Shown here one piece after another: positions 1 to 6,469 of a stretch of DNA of 45,631 bases (the stretch's first letter is position 1; each line of letters begins with the position of its first letter). The position numbers and the translations under genes are program-made. Location of the stretch: the NCBI GenBank assembly GCA_025463215.1, contig JAOBWF010000142.1, forward strand, positions 1-45,631, given 5' to 3'. Below the pieces are notes generated by a model. It had not been told where the DNA came from. It did not search any database and worked only from the letters and a program-made list of their open reading frames with translations. Source of the DNA: Acidobacteriota bacterium (GTDB lineage Bacteria > Acidobacteriota > Vicinamibacteria > Vicinamibacterales > CAVVIG01).

Positions 1-79
1 GCGCCTCTGCCTTGCGGCCGCGCGCGAAATTGGCGACGCCGAGCGCCGCGTCGATGAGTTGCAGCCACGGCACCGGCAT
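1..79 (-). CDS. Unknown protein, N-terminal fragment (runs off the window)
   Basis: A minus-strand reading frame opens with ATG at 79-77 and stays open to the window edge, giving 26 residues (MPVPWLQLIDAALGVANFAR and six more). Its start codon shares one base with the stop of the M61 peptidase gene (TGATG), the overlap style used by other operons here, so it is probably translated after that gene. The visible part is a short amphipathic or hydrophobic stretch followed by basic residues. I do not recognise it and cannot assign a function. Confidence 0.5.
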   Translation of the reverse strand, partial: MPVPWLQLIDAALGVANFARGRKAEA

Positions 80-1905
80 CACTTCGCCCCCAACCAGCGA
101 TCGCGAAACGTCTTCTGCGCCGCGGTCAGCACGCCGGCCTCGACCGGCACGACCTCGGTGCGCGGATCTTCCACCAGCCTGATGCTCGCGGTCTTCGTCG
201 TCCCGGTGCGGTCGACGAACACGATCGAGACCGAGTCGCCCGGCTTGTGCCGCTGCACGATCGCGGCGAGATCGCCGCCGGTGATCGACTGACCGTCGAC
301 CTGCCGAACCTCGTCGTCTTCGTCGAGGCCGGCGGCATAGATCGGCCACGTCGGCGGCACCAGCGCGCCGATCCGCCAGCCATCTCGCGACTCGAGGCGC
401 AGATCGCCGAGCCAGGCACGCCCGGGATTGCGTTTCTTCAGCGTCAACCCGGCGCGGGCGAGCAGACGCGCGTAGTCGGCGATGTCATGCCCCTGGATGT
501 AGCGCGCGAAGAAATCGCGCGCGAACGCCGGGTCGCCGCTGACGCCGGCGAGCGTCGCCTCGGCGTCGGCGATCGTGTACGGGTGATCGACGTAGCCTTC
601 GCGCGCGCCGCCCGGCTTGCCGTAGGTCGTCCACATCGCGCGCATGAAATCGTCGAGCGACAGCCGGCTGTCGGTCTTGTCGCGCAGCGTGAGGTCGAGC
701 GCCAGCGCAATTGCGCCGCCGTAGGGATAGTACGAAATCACCGTCGTCGACCAGTTGGTGCGATCGATCGACCGGCCGCCGTCGATGAACGGCGCCATCC
801 GGCTCATCTCCTCGGCGGAGCGCACCAGATGGCCCGACGCGGACACGCTTTCGATCAGGCCGCCGAACGTCCGCGCCGTCGATGCGAGGTCGGCGAGCTG
901 CGCGCGCTGGATCGACAGCGGCCCGTAATACTGCGTGAATCCTTCCGCCAGCCACAGCTCGCCCGACAGATTCGCGCGATCGAAGTCGAAGGGCTCGAGC
1001 CCCTTCGGGCGGATGCGCTCCACGTTCCAGCAGTGGAAGAACTCGTGCGCCACGGTGTCGAGCAGACTGTCGCGCCGGGTCCCGATCGATCCCGCGGCGG
1101 TGATCACGGTGCTGTTGCGGTGCTCCATGCCGTCGCCGTTGGCGTACGGCAGGTAGTCGGCGAGAAAGGTATAGGTGCCGGGCTCGTAGTCCGGATACTC
1201 GCCGTAGATTGCCCCTTCCTGGCGCACGATCTTCTCGACGTCCTTGACGTAGGCCTCGAGCTCGGCCGCGGTGCCGGTATGGTGCGCCGCGAATCGGAAC
1301 GTGCGCGAGCCGACCGTGAACTGGCGAATGGTGACCGGCCCGAACTCCGACGGGCTGTCCATCAGGTACTGCAGGTTGGGCGCGGTGAACTCGAGCGGCG
1401 ACGATCCCGGATGCAGCTGCGTCGCGACCTGCCAGTGCATCCCCGCCGGCTGCTCGAAGGTCACCGTCGCCGGCCGATCGTCGAGGCCGTGCGCCCACAT
1501 GATCGCCGCCGGCATGTTGAGATGCGCGTGCGTGGTGTCGACCGCGAGGTAGGTGCCGTCGACGCGATCGCCGAACACCTTGTACCTCACGGTCACGCTG
1601 CCGCCGTGGCCGCTGACGTTCCACCCATAGGGATCCGGCCGCGTCGTCTGCAGCTCGCGGCCGTCGGCGGCGAACGCATGCACGTCGTAGACGTTCTTGG
1701 CGAAATCGTGCAGCGAGTAGCGGCCGGGGGACGAACGGCTCATGCGCAACTCGAGCGTGCCGTTGCCCACATCCGGGAAGGACGCGTCGACCTGCATCCA
1801 GCGATGCTGCGGCTCCGGAAACGCGAAGCGATAGCGGATGGGCGCGGCGGCGTGAAACGAGACCGAGGCGGCAGCGAAAAAGACGAGAACGAGCAGGCGC
1901 TTCAT
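79..1905 (-). CDS. Secreted M61-family (glycyl) aminopeptidase with PDZ domain
   Basis: 608 residues. The N-terminus (MKRLLVLVFFAAASVSFHAA) is a Sec signal peptide, which fixes the start at 1905 rather than the longer upstream frame. An N-terminal beta-rich domain is followed by the gluzincin core, with zinc motif HEFFH near residues 287-291, the downstream NVER segment, and WLAEGF, which holds the third ligand Glu. A C-terminal PDZ-like domain (about 515-590) contains the GLDEDDEVRQVDG segment. M61 enzymes are metallo-aminopeptidases, several with a preference for N-terminal Gly or Ala; export implies peptide scavenging in the periplasm or outside. The downstream unknown gene is probably co-translated. 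The family call is firm; the specificity is inferred. Confidence 0.93.
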   Translation of the reverse strand: MKRLLVLVFFAAASVSFHAAAPIRYRFAFPEPQHRWMQVDASFPDVGNGTLELRMSRSSPGRYSLHDFAKNVYDVHAFAADGRELQTTRPDPYGWNVSGHGGSVTVRYKVFGDRVDGTYLAVDTTHAHLNMPAAIMWAHGLDDRPATVTFEQPAGMHWQVATQLHPGSSPLEFTAPNLQYLMDSPSEFGPVTIRQFTVGSRTFRFAAHHTGTAAELEAYVKDVEKIVRQEGAIYGEYPDYEPGTYTFLADYLPYANGDGMEHRNSTVITAAGSIGTRRDSLLDTVAHEFFHCWNVERIRPKGLEPFDFDRANLSGELWLAEGFTQYYGPLSIQRAQLADLASTARTFGGLIESVSASGHLVRSAEEMSRMAPFIDGGRSIDRTNWSTTVISYYPYGGAIALALDLTLRDKTDSRLSLDDFMRAMWTTYGKPGGAREGYVDHPYTIADAEATLAGVSGDPAFARDFFARYIQGHDIADYARLLARAGLTLKKRNPGRAWLGDLRLESRDGWRIGALVPPTWPIYAAGLDEDDEVRQVDGQSITGGDLAAIVQRHKPGDSVSIVFVDRTGTTKTASIRLVEDPRTEVVPVEAGVLTAAQKTFRDRWLGAK

Positions 1906-1939
1906 TTCCGCAGGCGATGCTAACACGGTCAACGCACGG

Positions 1940-2524
1940 TCATGGCTGCGGGGCGACCGCCGATGGGCGACCGACACCTGTCGCGAGCAACTGCTCGAGA
2001 TAGGGCCAGATGACGTCGGCAATCGCGCGCGCGCCGTCGGCGTTCGGATGGGCGTAGTCCCCCTGCATCAACCGCGCGTCGCCGATCACGTTCTGCAGGA
2101 AGAACGGCACCAGCGGAACGTTGTGGCGGGCCGCCAGCGCGATGTAGGCCTGATGAAATGCCGCGGTGTATTCCCAGCCGTAAATCGGCAGCGCCGCCAT
2201 CGCACACAGCAGCACCGCAATGCCGCGCTTCTGCGCCGTCTCGATGATGTGACCGAGGTTGTCGGTGAGCTGCGCGACCGGGACGCCGCGCAGACCGTCG
2301 TTGGCGCCGAGCGCGACAATAAGGACACGGACATCGCCTTCGAGGGCGCGATCGAGGCGGGCGCGCGCGTCAGCCGACGTCTGGCGCGACACGCCGGCGT
2401 TGATCACTTCGAACGGCAGGCCGGCGCGGCGCACGCGCTGGTGCAGCAGCGCCGGAAATGCCGCCGCGGTGCCGATGCCGTGCCCCGATGTCAGGCTGTC
2501 GCCAAGGCACACGATACGTTTCAC
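1940..2524 (-). CDS. SGNH/GDSL hydrolase (arylesterase/TesA-like)
   Basis: 194 residues starting at a GTG (2524-2522). Block I is LGDSLTSG with the nucleophile Ser10, the oxyanion residues lie in the NAG segment (block II) and in GANDG (block III), and the catalytic Asp/His pair is in DYAHPNADG near the C-terminus. The length fits the TesA/arylesterase branch, which hydrolyses acyl-thioesters, aryl esters or lysophospholipids. E. coli TesA is exported, but no signal peptide is visible here, so the enzyme may be cytoplasmic or the start may lie elsewhere. It is on the same strand as the M61 gene, 34 nt upstream of it, and divergent from the histidine phosphatase. Confidence 0.88.
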   Translation of the reverse strand: MKRIVCLGDSLTSGHGIGTAAAFPALLHQRVRRAGLPFEVINAGVSRQTSADARARLDRALEGDVRVLIVALGANDGLRGVPVAQLTDNLGHIIETAQKRGIAVLLCAMAALPIYGWEYTAAFHQAYIALAARHNVPLVPFFLQNVIGDARLMQGDYAHPNADGARAIADVIWPYLEQLLATGVGRPSAVAPQP

Positions 2525-2618
2525 ACTACAAGCATGCCATGGCGGACGGCGTACGGCTTTCAGGGCTTAGGGCTGAGCGCAGGGGCTCGTATGGTCTCGA
2601 ACTCGCCGAGCTCGAGCG

Positions 2619-2647
2619 TTGATGCGTCAGGGAGGCGATTGTATAGT
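2619..2647 (+). promoter_or_regulatory. Sigma70-type promoter for the histidine phosphatase, leaderless geometry
   Basis: TTGATG (2619-2624), a 17-nt spacer and TATAGT (2642-2647). Only six bases separate the -10 from the ATG at 2654, so transcription is expected to start at or next to the A of the start codon. No Shine-Dalgarno is possible on such a transcript. This is the clearest two-hexamer promoter among several leaderless-looking starts in the window. Confidence 0.6.
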
Positions 2648-2653
2648 GGCGGC

Positions 2654-3142
2654 ATGAGATGCACCGGATGGCTTGCTCTGACCATCGTCATCCTGCTCGC
2701 GCCGGCGCGCGCCGCCTGGGCGCAAGAGGCGATCTACGTCGTCCGGCATGCCGAGCGCGCCGATCAGTCCGCCGACTCGGCCCTGTCGACCGCGGGGATC
2801 GGCCGCTCCTACACGCTGCGCGACCTGCTGCGCAACGCCGGCGTGACAAAAATTTTCACCTCGCCGCTGCGGCGCACCATCGACACTGCGGCGCCGCTCG
2901 CCGCCGCCGTCCACGTGACGCCGCGCGTGATGCCCACCGCTGACGCGCTGGCCGAGGCGATCGCGGCGTCCGGTCCGCGCGATCGCGTCCTCGTCGTCGG
3001 CCACTCGAACACCGTGCCCGAACTGCTGCGGGCGCTGCACGTCGAGGAGACCGTCGCCGTCGCCGAAGACGAATACGACAATCTGTTCATCGTCATTCCC
3101 CAGAAAGAAGGGCGGCCCGTGCTGCTGCGGCTCAAGTTCTGA
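2654..3142 (+). CDS. Exported histidine phosphatase superfamily protein (branch 1)
   Basis: 162 residues. A signal peptide (MRCTGWLALTIVILLAPARA) leads into YVVRHAERA, where His32 of the RHAE motif is the phospho-accepting residue. TSPLRRTIDTA supplies the second Arg motif, and VGHSNTVPE holds the second catalytic His. The protein is short for the family and lacks large inserts, resembling SixA-like or small periplasmic phosphatases. The signal peptide and the leaderless promoter set the start at ATG 2654; much longer upstream reading in this frame is not coding. The stop overlaps the permease start (TGATG), so the two are translationally coupled. The substrate is unknown. Confidence 0.85.
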   Translation: MRCTGWLALTIVILLAPARAAWAQEAIYVVRHAERADQSADSALSTAGIGRSYTLRDLLRNAGVTKIFTSPLRRTIDTAAPLAAAVHVTPRVMPTADALAEAIAASGPRDRVLVVGHSNTVPELLRALHVEETVAVAEDEYDNLFIVIPQKEGRPVLLRLKF

Positions 3143-4506
3143 TGGCGCGTGAGCGCCTCCACGGCAGCCTCAGCACCGTCGAATATTTCACCTTCGGCTT
3201 CGGCACGATGATCGGCGTCGGCTGGCTCGTCCTGATGGACGACTGGCTGACGCGCGGCGGACCGGCCGGCGGCATCTTCGGCTTCCTGCTGGGCGGCCTG
3301 TTGCTGTTTCCGATCGCGCACACCTACGGCCGCCTCGTGCAGCGGATTCAGGATGCCGGGGCGGAGATCGCGTACACCGAAGGGGTGATGCCGCCGCCCG
3401 TCAGCTTCGCGGCGGGCTGGACGATGGTGCTGTCGTACGCGATTGTGTGTCCGTGGGAGGCGGTTGCGACCGGCAACCTGCTGGCGCGGGTCTTTCCGGC
3501 GCTCAACAGCTATCAGCTCTATGTGATCGGCGGCAGCCCGATCTACGCGCCGCGGCTCGCCGTCGGTCTCGCGCTCACGGCGCTGGTCGCCGGCGTCAAC
3601 TACCGCGGCATCAAACCGAGCGGCATCTTCCAGGACGTGATGACGTTCGGTCTGCTGATCACGTTCGCGATCTTCACGCTGCTCGGCTTCGCGAACGGCG
3701 CGTCGTCGAACATGCAGCCGCTGTTCGCGCCGGGGCAGACGCCGTGGCTGTCTGTGTTCCTGGTCCTTCAGATCGTGCCCTACTTCATGACCGGCTTCGA
3801 GTCGGTCGCGAAGGGATCCGAGGAGGCGAAGGCCGGGTTCGATCCGCGCAACTTCACGAAGGCGATTTACGCCGCGCTGGTCGCCGGCTTCCTGTTCTAC
3901 GTGCTGATCATCGCGGTGGTCACATACGTGTACCCGTGGCAGGAAATCGTGTCCGGGCACGTCCGGACCGAAGTGGCGTTCGAGCGGACGTTCGGCTCGC
4001 ATCGGATCGCGCAGCTGATTCTGTTCGGCGCGTTCCTGTCGCTGCTGAAGATCTTCAACGGCAACTTCGTCGCCTCGACGCGGATGCTCTATGCGATTGG
4101 ACGCCGGAATCTCGTCCACCCGTCGCTCGGCCGCGTGCACGCGAGCTACGGCACGCCGGTGGTCGCGATCGTGCTGATGGCGCTGTTGACGGCGGCGGCG
4201 GCGATGTTCGGCGACGCCATCCTCGTGCCGATCACCGAGGTCGGCTCGCTCGCGGTCGGCGTCGGCTGGCTCTCCGCCTGCGTCGCGTATCTGCTGCGGC
4301 GCAGCGGCAATCCGACCGACCGTGCGACCTCGCCGCTGATGGCCTGGCTCGGCTGTCTGGTCAGCATCGCAATCATCCTGATGAAGGTGATTCCCTCGGT
4401 GCCAGGCAGCTTCACGCGCGCGGAATGGACCGCATTCGCCGCATGGTCCACGTGCGGGCTGGTTTTCTGGCTGCTGCGGCGGCCGCCGCGGGTAATTGAC
4501 AGTTAG
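3142..4506 (+). CDS. APC-superfamily amino acid/amine permease
   Basis: 454 residues with about twelve hydrophobic segments. TM1 carries the APC-type unwound glycine region (FGFGTMIGVGW) after a short cytosolic N-terminus, and TM6 lies around FMTGFESVAKGSEE, the conserved F-E-S region of this superfamily. It probably imports an amino acid or amine by proton or sodium coupling; the substrate cannot be read from sequence. The start overlaps the preceding stop (TGATG). The last four codons (V-I-D-S-stop) lie inside the left arm of an inverted repeat, so the present C-terminus may have been supplied by that element. Confidence 0.88.
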   Translation: MARERLHGSLSTVEYFTFGFGTMIGVGWLVLMDDWLTRGGPAGGIFGFLLGGLLLFPIAHTYGRLVQRIQDAGAEIAYTEGVMPPPVSFAAGWTMVLSYAIVCPWEAVATGNLLARVFPALNSYQLYVIGGSPIYAPRLAVGLALTALVAGVNYRGIKPSGIFQDVMTFGLLITFAIFTLLGFANGASSNMQPLFAPGQTPWLSVFLVLQIVPYFMTGFESVAKGSEEAKAGFDPRNFTKAIYAALVAGFLFYVLIIAVVTYVYPWQEIVSGHVRTEVAFERTFGSHRIAQLILFGAFLSLLKIFNGNFVASTRMLYAIGRRNLVHPSLGRVHASYGTPVVAIVLMALLTAAAAMFGDAILVPITEVGSLAVGVGWLSACVAYLLRRSGNPTDRATSPLMAWLGCLVSIAIILMKVIPSVPGSFTRAEWTAFAAWSTCGLVFWLLRRPPRVIDS

Positions 4507-4587
4507 GAATTTGACGCGAGGCGCAACCTACCTTTGTAACAAGACGCAACCTGACTGTGTAACTTGTCAATTCACAATTGTGAATTG
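4494..4587. repeat. Small repeat element between convergent genes: inverted repeats around a tandem 23-mer, plus a 20-bp palindrome
   Basis: AATTGACA (4494-4501) and TGTCAATT (4565-4572) are perfect inverted repeats; allowing one unpaired base, the match extends to AATTGACA(A)GTTA. Between them are two 23-nt direct copies (from 4522 and 4545), both starting CGCAACCT and sharing TGTAAC, 17 of 23 identical. Immediately right lies a perfect 20-bp palindrome, CAATTCACAATTGTGAATTG (4568-4587). The element provides the last codons of both convergent genes. It could be a transposon-end remnant or MITE-like unit, or act as a two-way terminator. No transposase is present. Confidence 0.55.
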
Positions 4588-5234
4588 CCCAACGCCTGGG
4601 CGATGAAGTCGTCTTGCGGAATGCCGCCGAGGATCTCGATGTCTTCGTTGACGACGGTCTTGGGGACGCCGGTCACGCGATACTTGCGCGCGAGGTCGGG
4701 GAATTCGGTCGCTTCCACCGCATAGGCGGTGATGTGCTCGTTCGCGAAGGCCATTTCATGCGCGAGGCTGACCGCCCGCGGGCAATGCGGTCACGTGGGT
4801 GTCGAAAACACCTGAATGACGGTAGGCGTCGTCACCGCCTCGACGCGGGCGCGATTCTCGGGCGTCAGCTGCGACGCGTGCCCCCCCGCGAGCATCACGG
4901 CCTGAACCAGCGAGATGAACTCGTAGCCCGCGGGGGTGCCGAGGAAACGGATGCGCGTGTCGCGGGATTCGCCGGCGGCATTCTCGCTGAGCAGCGCCAG
5001 CGCCGGGACGCGATCGATGCCGTACTGCGCCGCTTTGTCCTTCTCGAGGATGAAGTTCACTTCCTCGATCGCAATCTTGCCGGACAGCGGCGGCAGCTCG
5101 TCGAGGATCTGCCGCGTCTGCACGCACGGCTCACACTCGAGCGTCTGGGTGAAGAACAGCACGCGCACCGGAGTCGTCATCTCGTCGAACGACTCCCGCA
5201 GCTTTTCCTGATCGGCCGGAGAGAGCAGCGCCAT
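4572..5234 (-). CDS. Probable selenoprotein: two-domain thioredoxin-fold disulfide oxidoreductase (PDO/glutaredoxin-like) with UPHC active site
   Basis: Read as one frame, this encodes 220 residues with a single internal TGA at codon 148 (4793-4791). The N-terminal thioredoxin fold has C34-E-P-C37 and a cis-Pro in DRVPAL; the C-terminal fold has TPT-UGA-PHCPRAV and a cis-Pro in TGVPKT. Homologous protein disulfide oxidoreductases read CPxC exactly where the TGA stands, and family-like sequence continues without a frameshift for 72 codons after it. A SECIS-like hairpin begins 11 nt downstream. I infer Sec at 148, giving a UxxC redox centre. The alternative is a Cys-to-stop point mutation, leaving a truncated 147-aa protein. 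An extended -10 (TGTCATAAT) lies six bases before ATG 5234. Confidence 0.8.
4761..4780 (-). promoter_or_regulatory. Candidate bacterial SECIS hairpin downstream of the in-frame UGA
   Basis: On the minus strand, the bases 11-17 nt after UGA (CGCGGGC) pair with those 23-30 nt after it (GCCUCGCG). This gives seven G-C pairs with one bulged U (position 26) and a five-base loop GGUCA at 18-22. CAU/AUG (4-6 with 32-34) can extend the stem below. Known bacterial SECIS elements have a short apical loop with G in its first bases roughly 16-37 nt after UGA, and the E. coli fdhF element has loop bases GGUCU and a bulged U. Here the bulge is on the 3' side, and an alternative UGACCGC/GCGGUCA pairing competes. 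This is a manual fold only. Confidence 0.65.
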
Positions 5235-5240
5235 TCACCG

Positions 5241-5249
5241 ATTATGACA
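5241..5249 (-). promoter_or_regulatory. Extended -10 promoter of the selenoprotein gene
   Basis: The minus strand reads TGTCATAAT, an extended -10 (TGn plus CATAAT, five of six to consensus). Six bases then precede ATG 5234, placing the start of transcription at or near the start codon. No -35 match is seen at 17 nt, as expected for extended -10 promoters. Confidence 0.45.
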
Positions 5250-5266
5250 GCCGCGCGCACCCGCGT

Positions 5267-5319
5267 GCTAGCGCCCGGCACCAGCACCCAGCGTCCAGCA
5301 CCTCGTGCCTGGCGGTAGC
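5267..5319. repeat. Imperfect 15-bp inverted repeat between the zinc-ribbon and selenoprotein genes
   Basis: 5267-5281 (GCTAGCGCCCGGCAC) pairs with 5305-5319 at 13 of 15 positions around a 23-nt loop rich in CAGCACC/CCAGC direct repeats. It sits just after the zinc-ribbon stop and before the promoter of the next gene, so it could act as a terminator, although no U-run follows. Its GCACC-rich wording resembles the tracts in the SCO tail and in the GH38 gene. Confidence 0.5.
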
Positions 5320-5323
5320 CCCG

Positions 5324-5806
5324 CTATTTGAACAGGTCGTCGAACGCCTGTTTCGCGCTGTTGGCGGAACCGCCTGAGCTGGAGGCGTCCCGATTCTGCG
5401 GCGTGCTTGTCTGGCGCTCGATCGTGGTCCGCGGTGTGAAGAACCGGCAGGTGTTGCGGGCGTCCTTGGGCGCGACACGCGCCGGGAGCTTGTCGCTCTG
5501 GGTGCACTCCCACCGCGCGCTGGTGTCGAACGACACGCACTGGACGCAGCTGTGCAGATCGACCTGGCATTTTGGACAGGTGCTGTCCTCGGCGACCGGC
5601 AGCGACAACAGCGTGCCGCAGCGCGCGCAGCGCCACACCTCATGCGCGGCCATCAGGTTCGGCGTCTTCGGGCCGGCGGCATCCTGCAGCTGGCGGCCGG
5701 GCGCGCGGTCCTGCTTCGGCGGCCGCACCGCCGCCGGCCCCTTCGGTCCGCGCGGCTTGTTCTCGTCCTGGTAGCCGCGCTGCCGGTACTTACGCTCGTC
5801 ACTCAT
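5324..5806 (-). CDS. Small zinc-ribbon protein of unknown function
   Basis: 160 residues from ATG 5806; a start ten codons further upstream is possible but less likely. The N-terminal quarter is charged and rich in Arg, Lys and Pro, likely disordered. The centre holds a rubredoxin or zinc-ribbon-like cysteine set: CARC, then CPKC, CVQC and two single Cys (WEC, NTC). The C-terminus ends in a Ser/Asn-rich linker and KQAFDDLFK. It is probably a cytosolic metal-binding protein, perhaps contacting nucleic acid or a redox partner. It lies directly upstream of the thioredoxin-fold selenoprotein on the same strand. A TGTAAT hexamer ten bases before the start may be its -10. No named family is recognised. 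Confidence 0.8.
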   Translation of the reverse strand: MSDERKYRQRGYQDENKPRGPKGPAAVRPPKQDRAPGRQLQDAAGPKTPNLMAAHEVWRCARCGTLLSLPVAEDSTCPKCQVDLHSCVQCVSFDTSARWECTQSDKLPARVAPKDARNTCRFFTPRTTIERQTSTPQNRDASSSGGSANSAKQAFDDLFK

Positions 5807-5887
5807 CGATGAGGCGATTACATCATCCCGCTCCATCCGCTGGCAACGTCCGTTTGCAGCGCTGGGCTAACATGGCGGGCTGAGCGC

Positions 5888-6469
5888 ATGGCCGACGACA
5901 CTCCCGCCCCGCCGGCACGCGAGCACATTTCGCGGCTCCTCCAGGCGTGGACCCGCCAGGATCCGGCGGCGCGCGACGCGCTCGTGCCAATCGTCTACGA
6001 CGAACTGCACCGGCTCGCGCATCACTACATGCGCACGGAGCGCGCCGGCCACACGCTGCAGACGACGGCGCTGGTCAACGAAGCGTATCTGCGCCTCGCC
6101 GACGTCGACCGGCTCGAATGGAACGACCGCGCGCATTTCTTCGCGATGGCGGCGACGATGATGCGCCGCATCCTGGTCGATCATGCCCGCGCCCACGCGC
6201 GCGACAAGCGCGGCGGCGGCGTCGTCATGACCTCGCTCGACGCCGACCTCGCCGCACCGGTGGGCGAGGTCGACGTCCTCGCGCTCGATCAGGCGCTCGA
6301 GCGGCTGGCGCAGATCGATCCGCGGCAGGCGCGCCTCGTCGAGCTCCGTTATTTCGCCGGTCTCACGATCGACGAAGCGGCCGAAGCGCTGCACATTTCC
6401 TCGGGGACCCTCAAGCGTGAATGGGTGATCGCGAAGGCCTGGCTGTATCGGGAGCTGCAGGGCCGATGA
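5888..6469 (+). CDS. ECF-type sigma-70 factor (kinase-associated group)
   Basis: 193 residues. Region 2 covers DALVPIVYDELHRLAHHYMRTE through DRAHFFAMAATMMRRILVDHARAHARDKRGG, the pattern of the ECF group common in Acidobacteriota and Planctomycetota. Region 4 (about 140-190) contains LVELRYFAGLTIDEAAEALHIS and the recognition helix SGTLKREWVIAKAWL. The family redirects RNA polymerase to a regulon, usually with no classical anti-sigma neighbour. The stop overlaps the start of the kinase gene (ATGA), so the two are co-translated and probably act in one signalling route. Its target promoters cannot be identified here. Confidence 0.93.
   Translation: MADDTPAPPAREHISRLLQAWTRQDPAARDALVPIVYDELHRLAHHYMRTERAGHTLQTTALVNEAYLRLADVDRLEWNDRAHFFAMAATMMRRILVDHARAHARDKRGGGVVMTSLDADLAAPVGEVDVLALDQALERLAQIDPRQARLVELRYFAGLTIDEAAEALHISSGTLKREWVIAKAWLYRELQGR

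Noticed and set aside
247..1923. Long plus-strand frame of 558 codons opposite the M61 gene
   Set aside because: Arg/Val-rich shadow of the minus-strand gene, typical of high-GC DNA; no domains.
4572..4754. Separate 60-aa gene (MAFANEHITAY...)
   Set aside because: It is the in-frame continuation of the thioredoxin-fold protein after its UGA; the apparent Met is an internal residue of the second domain.
4767..4793. Perfect UGACCGC/GCGGUCA hairpin that includes the UGA itself, as the SECIS
   Set aside because: Its loop begins only four bases after UGA, too close for known bacterial SECIS elements. The GGUCA-loop hairpin just downstream fits better; this one may compete with it.
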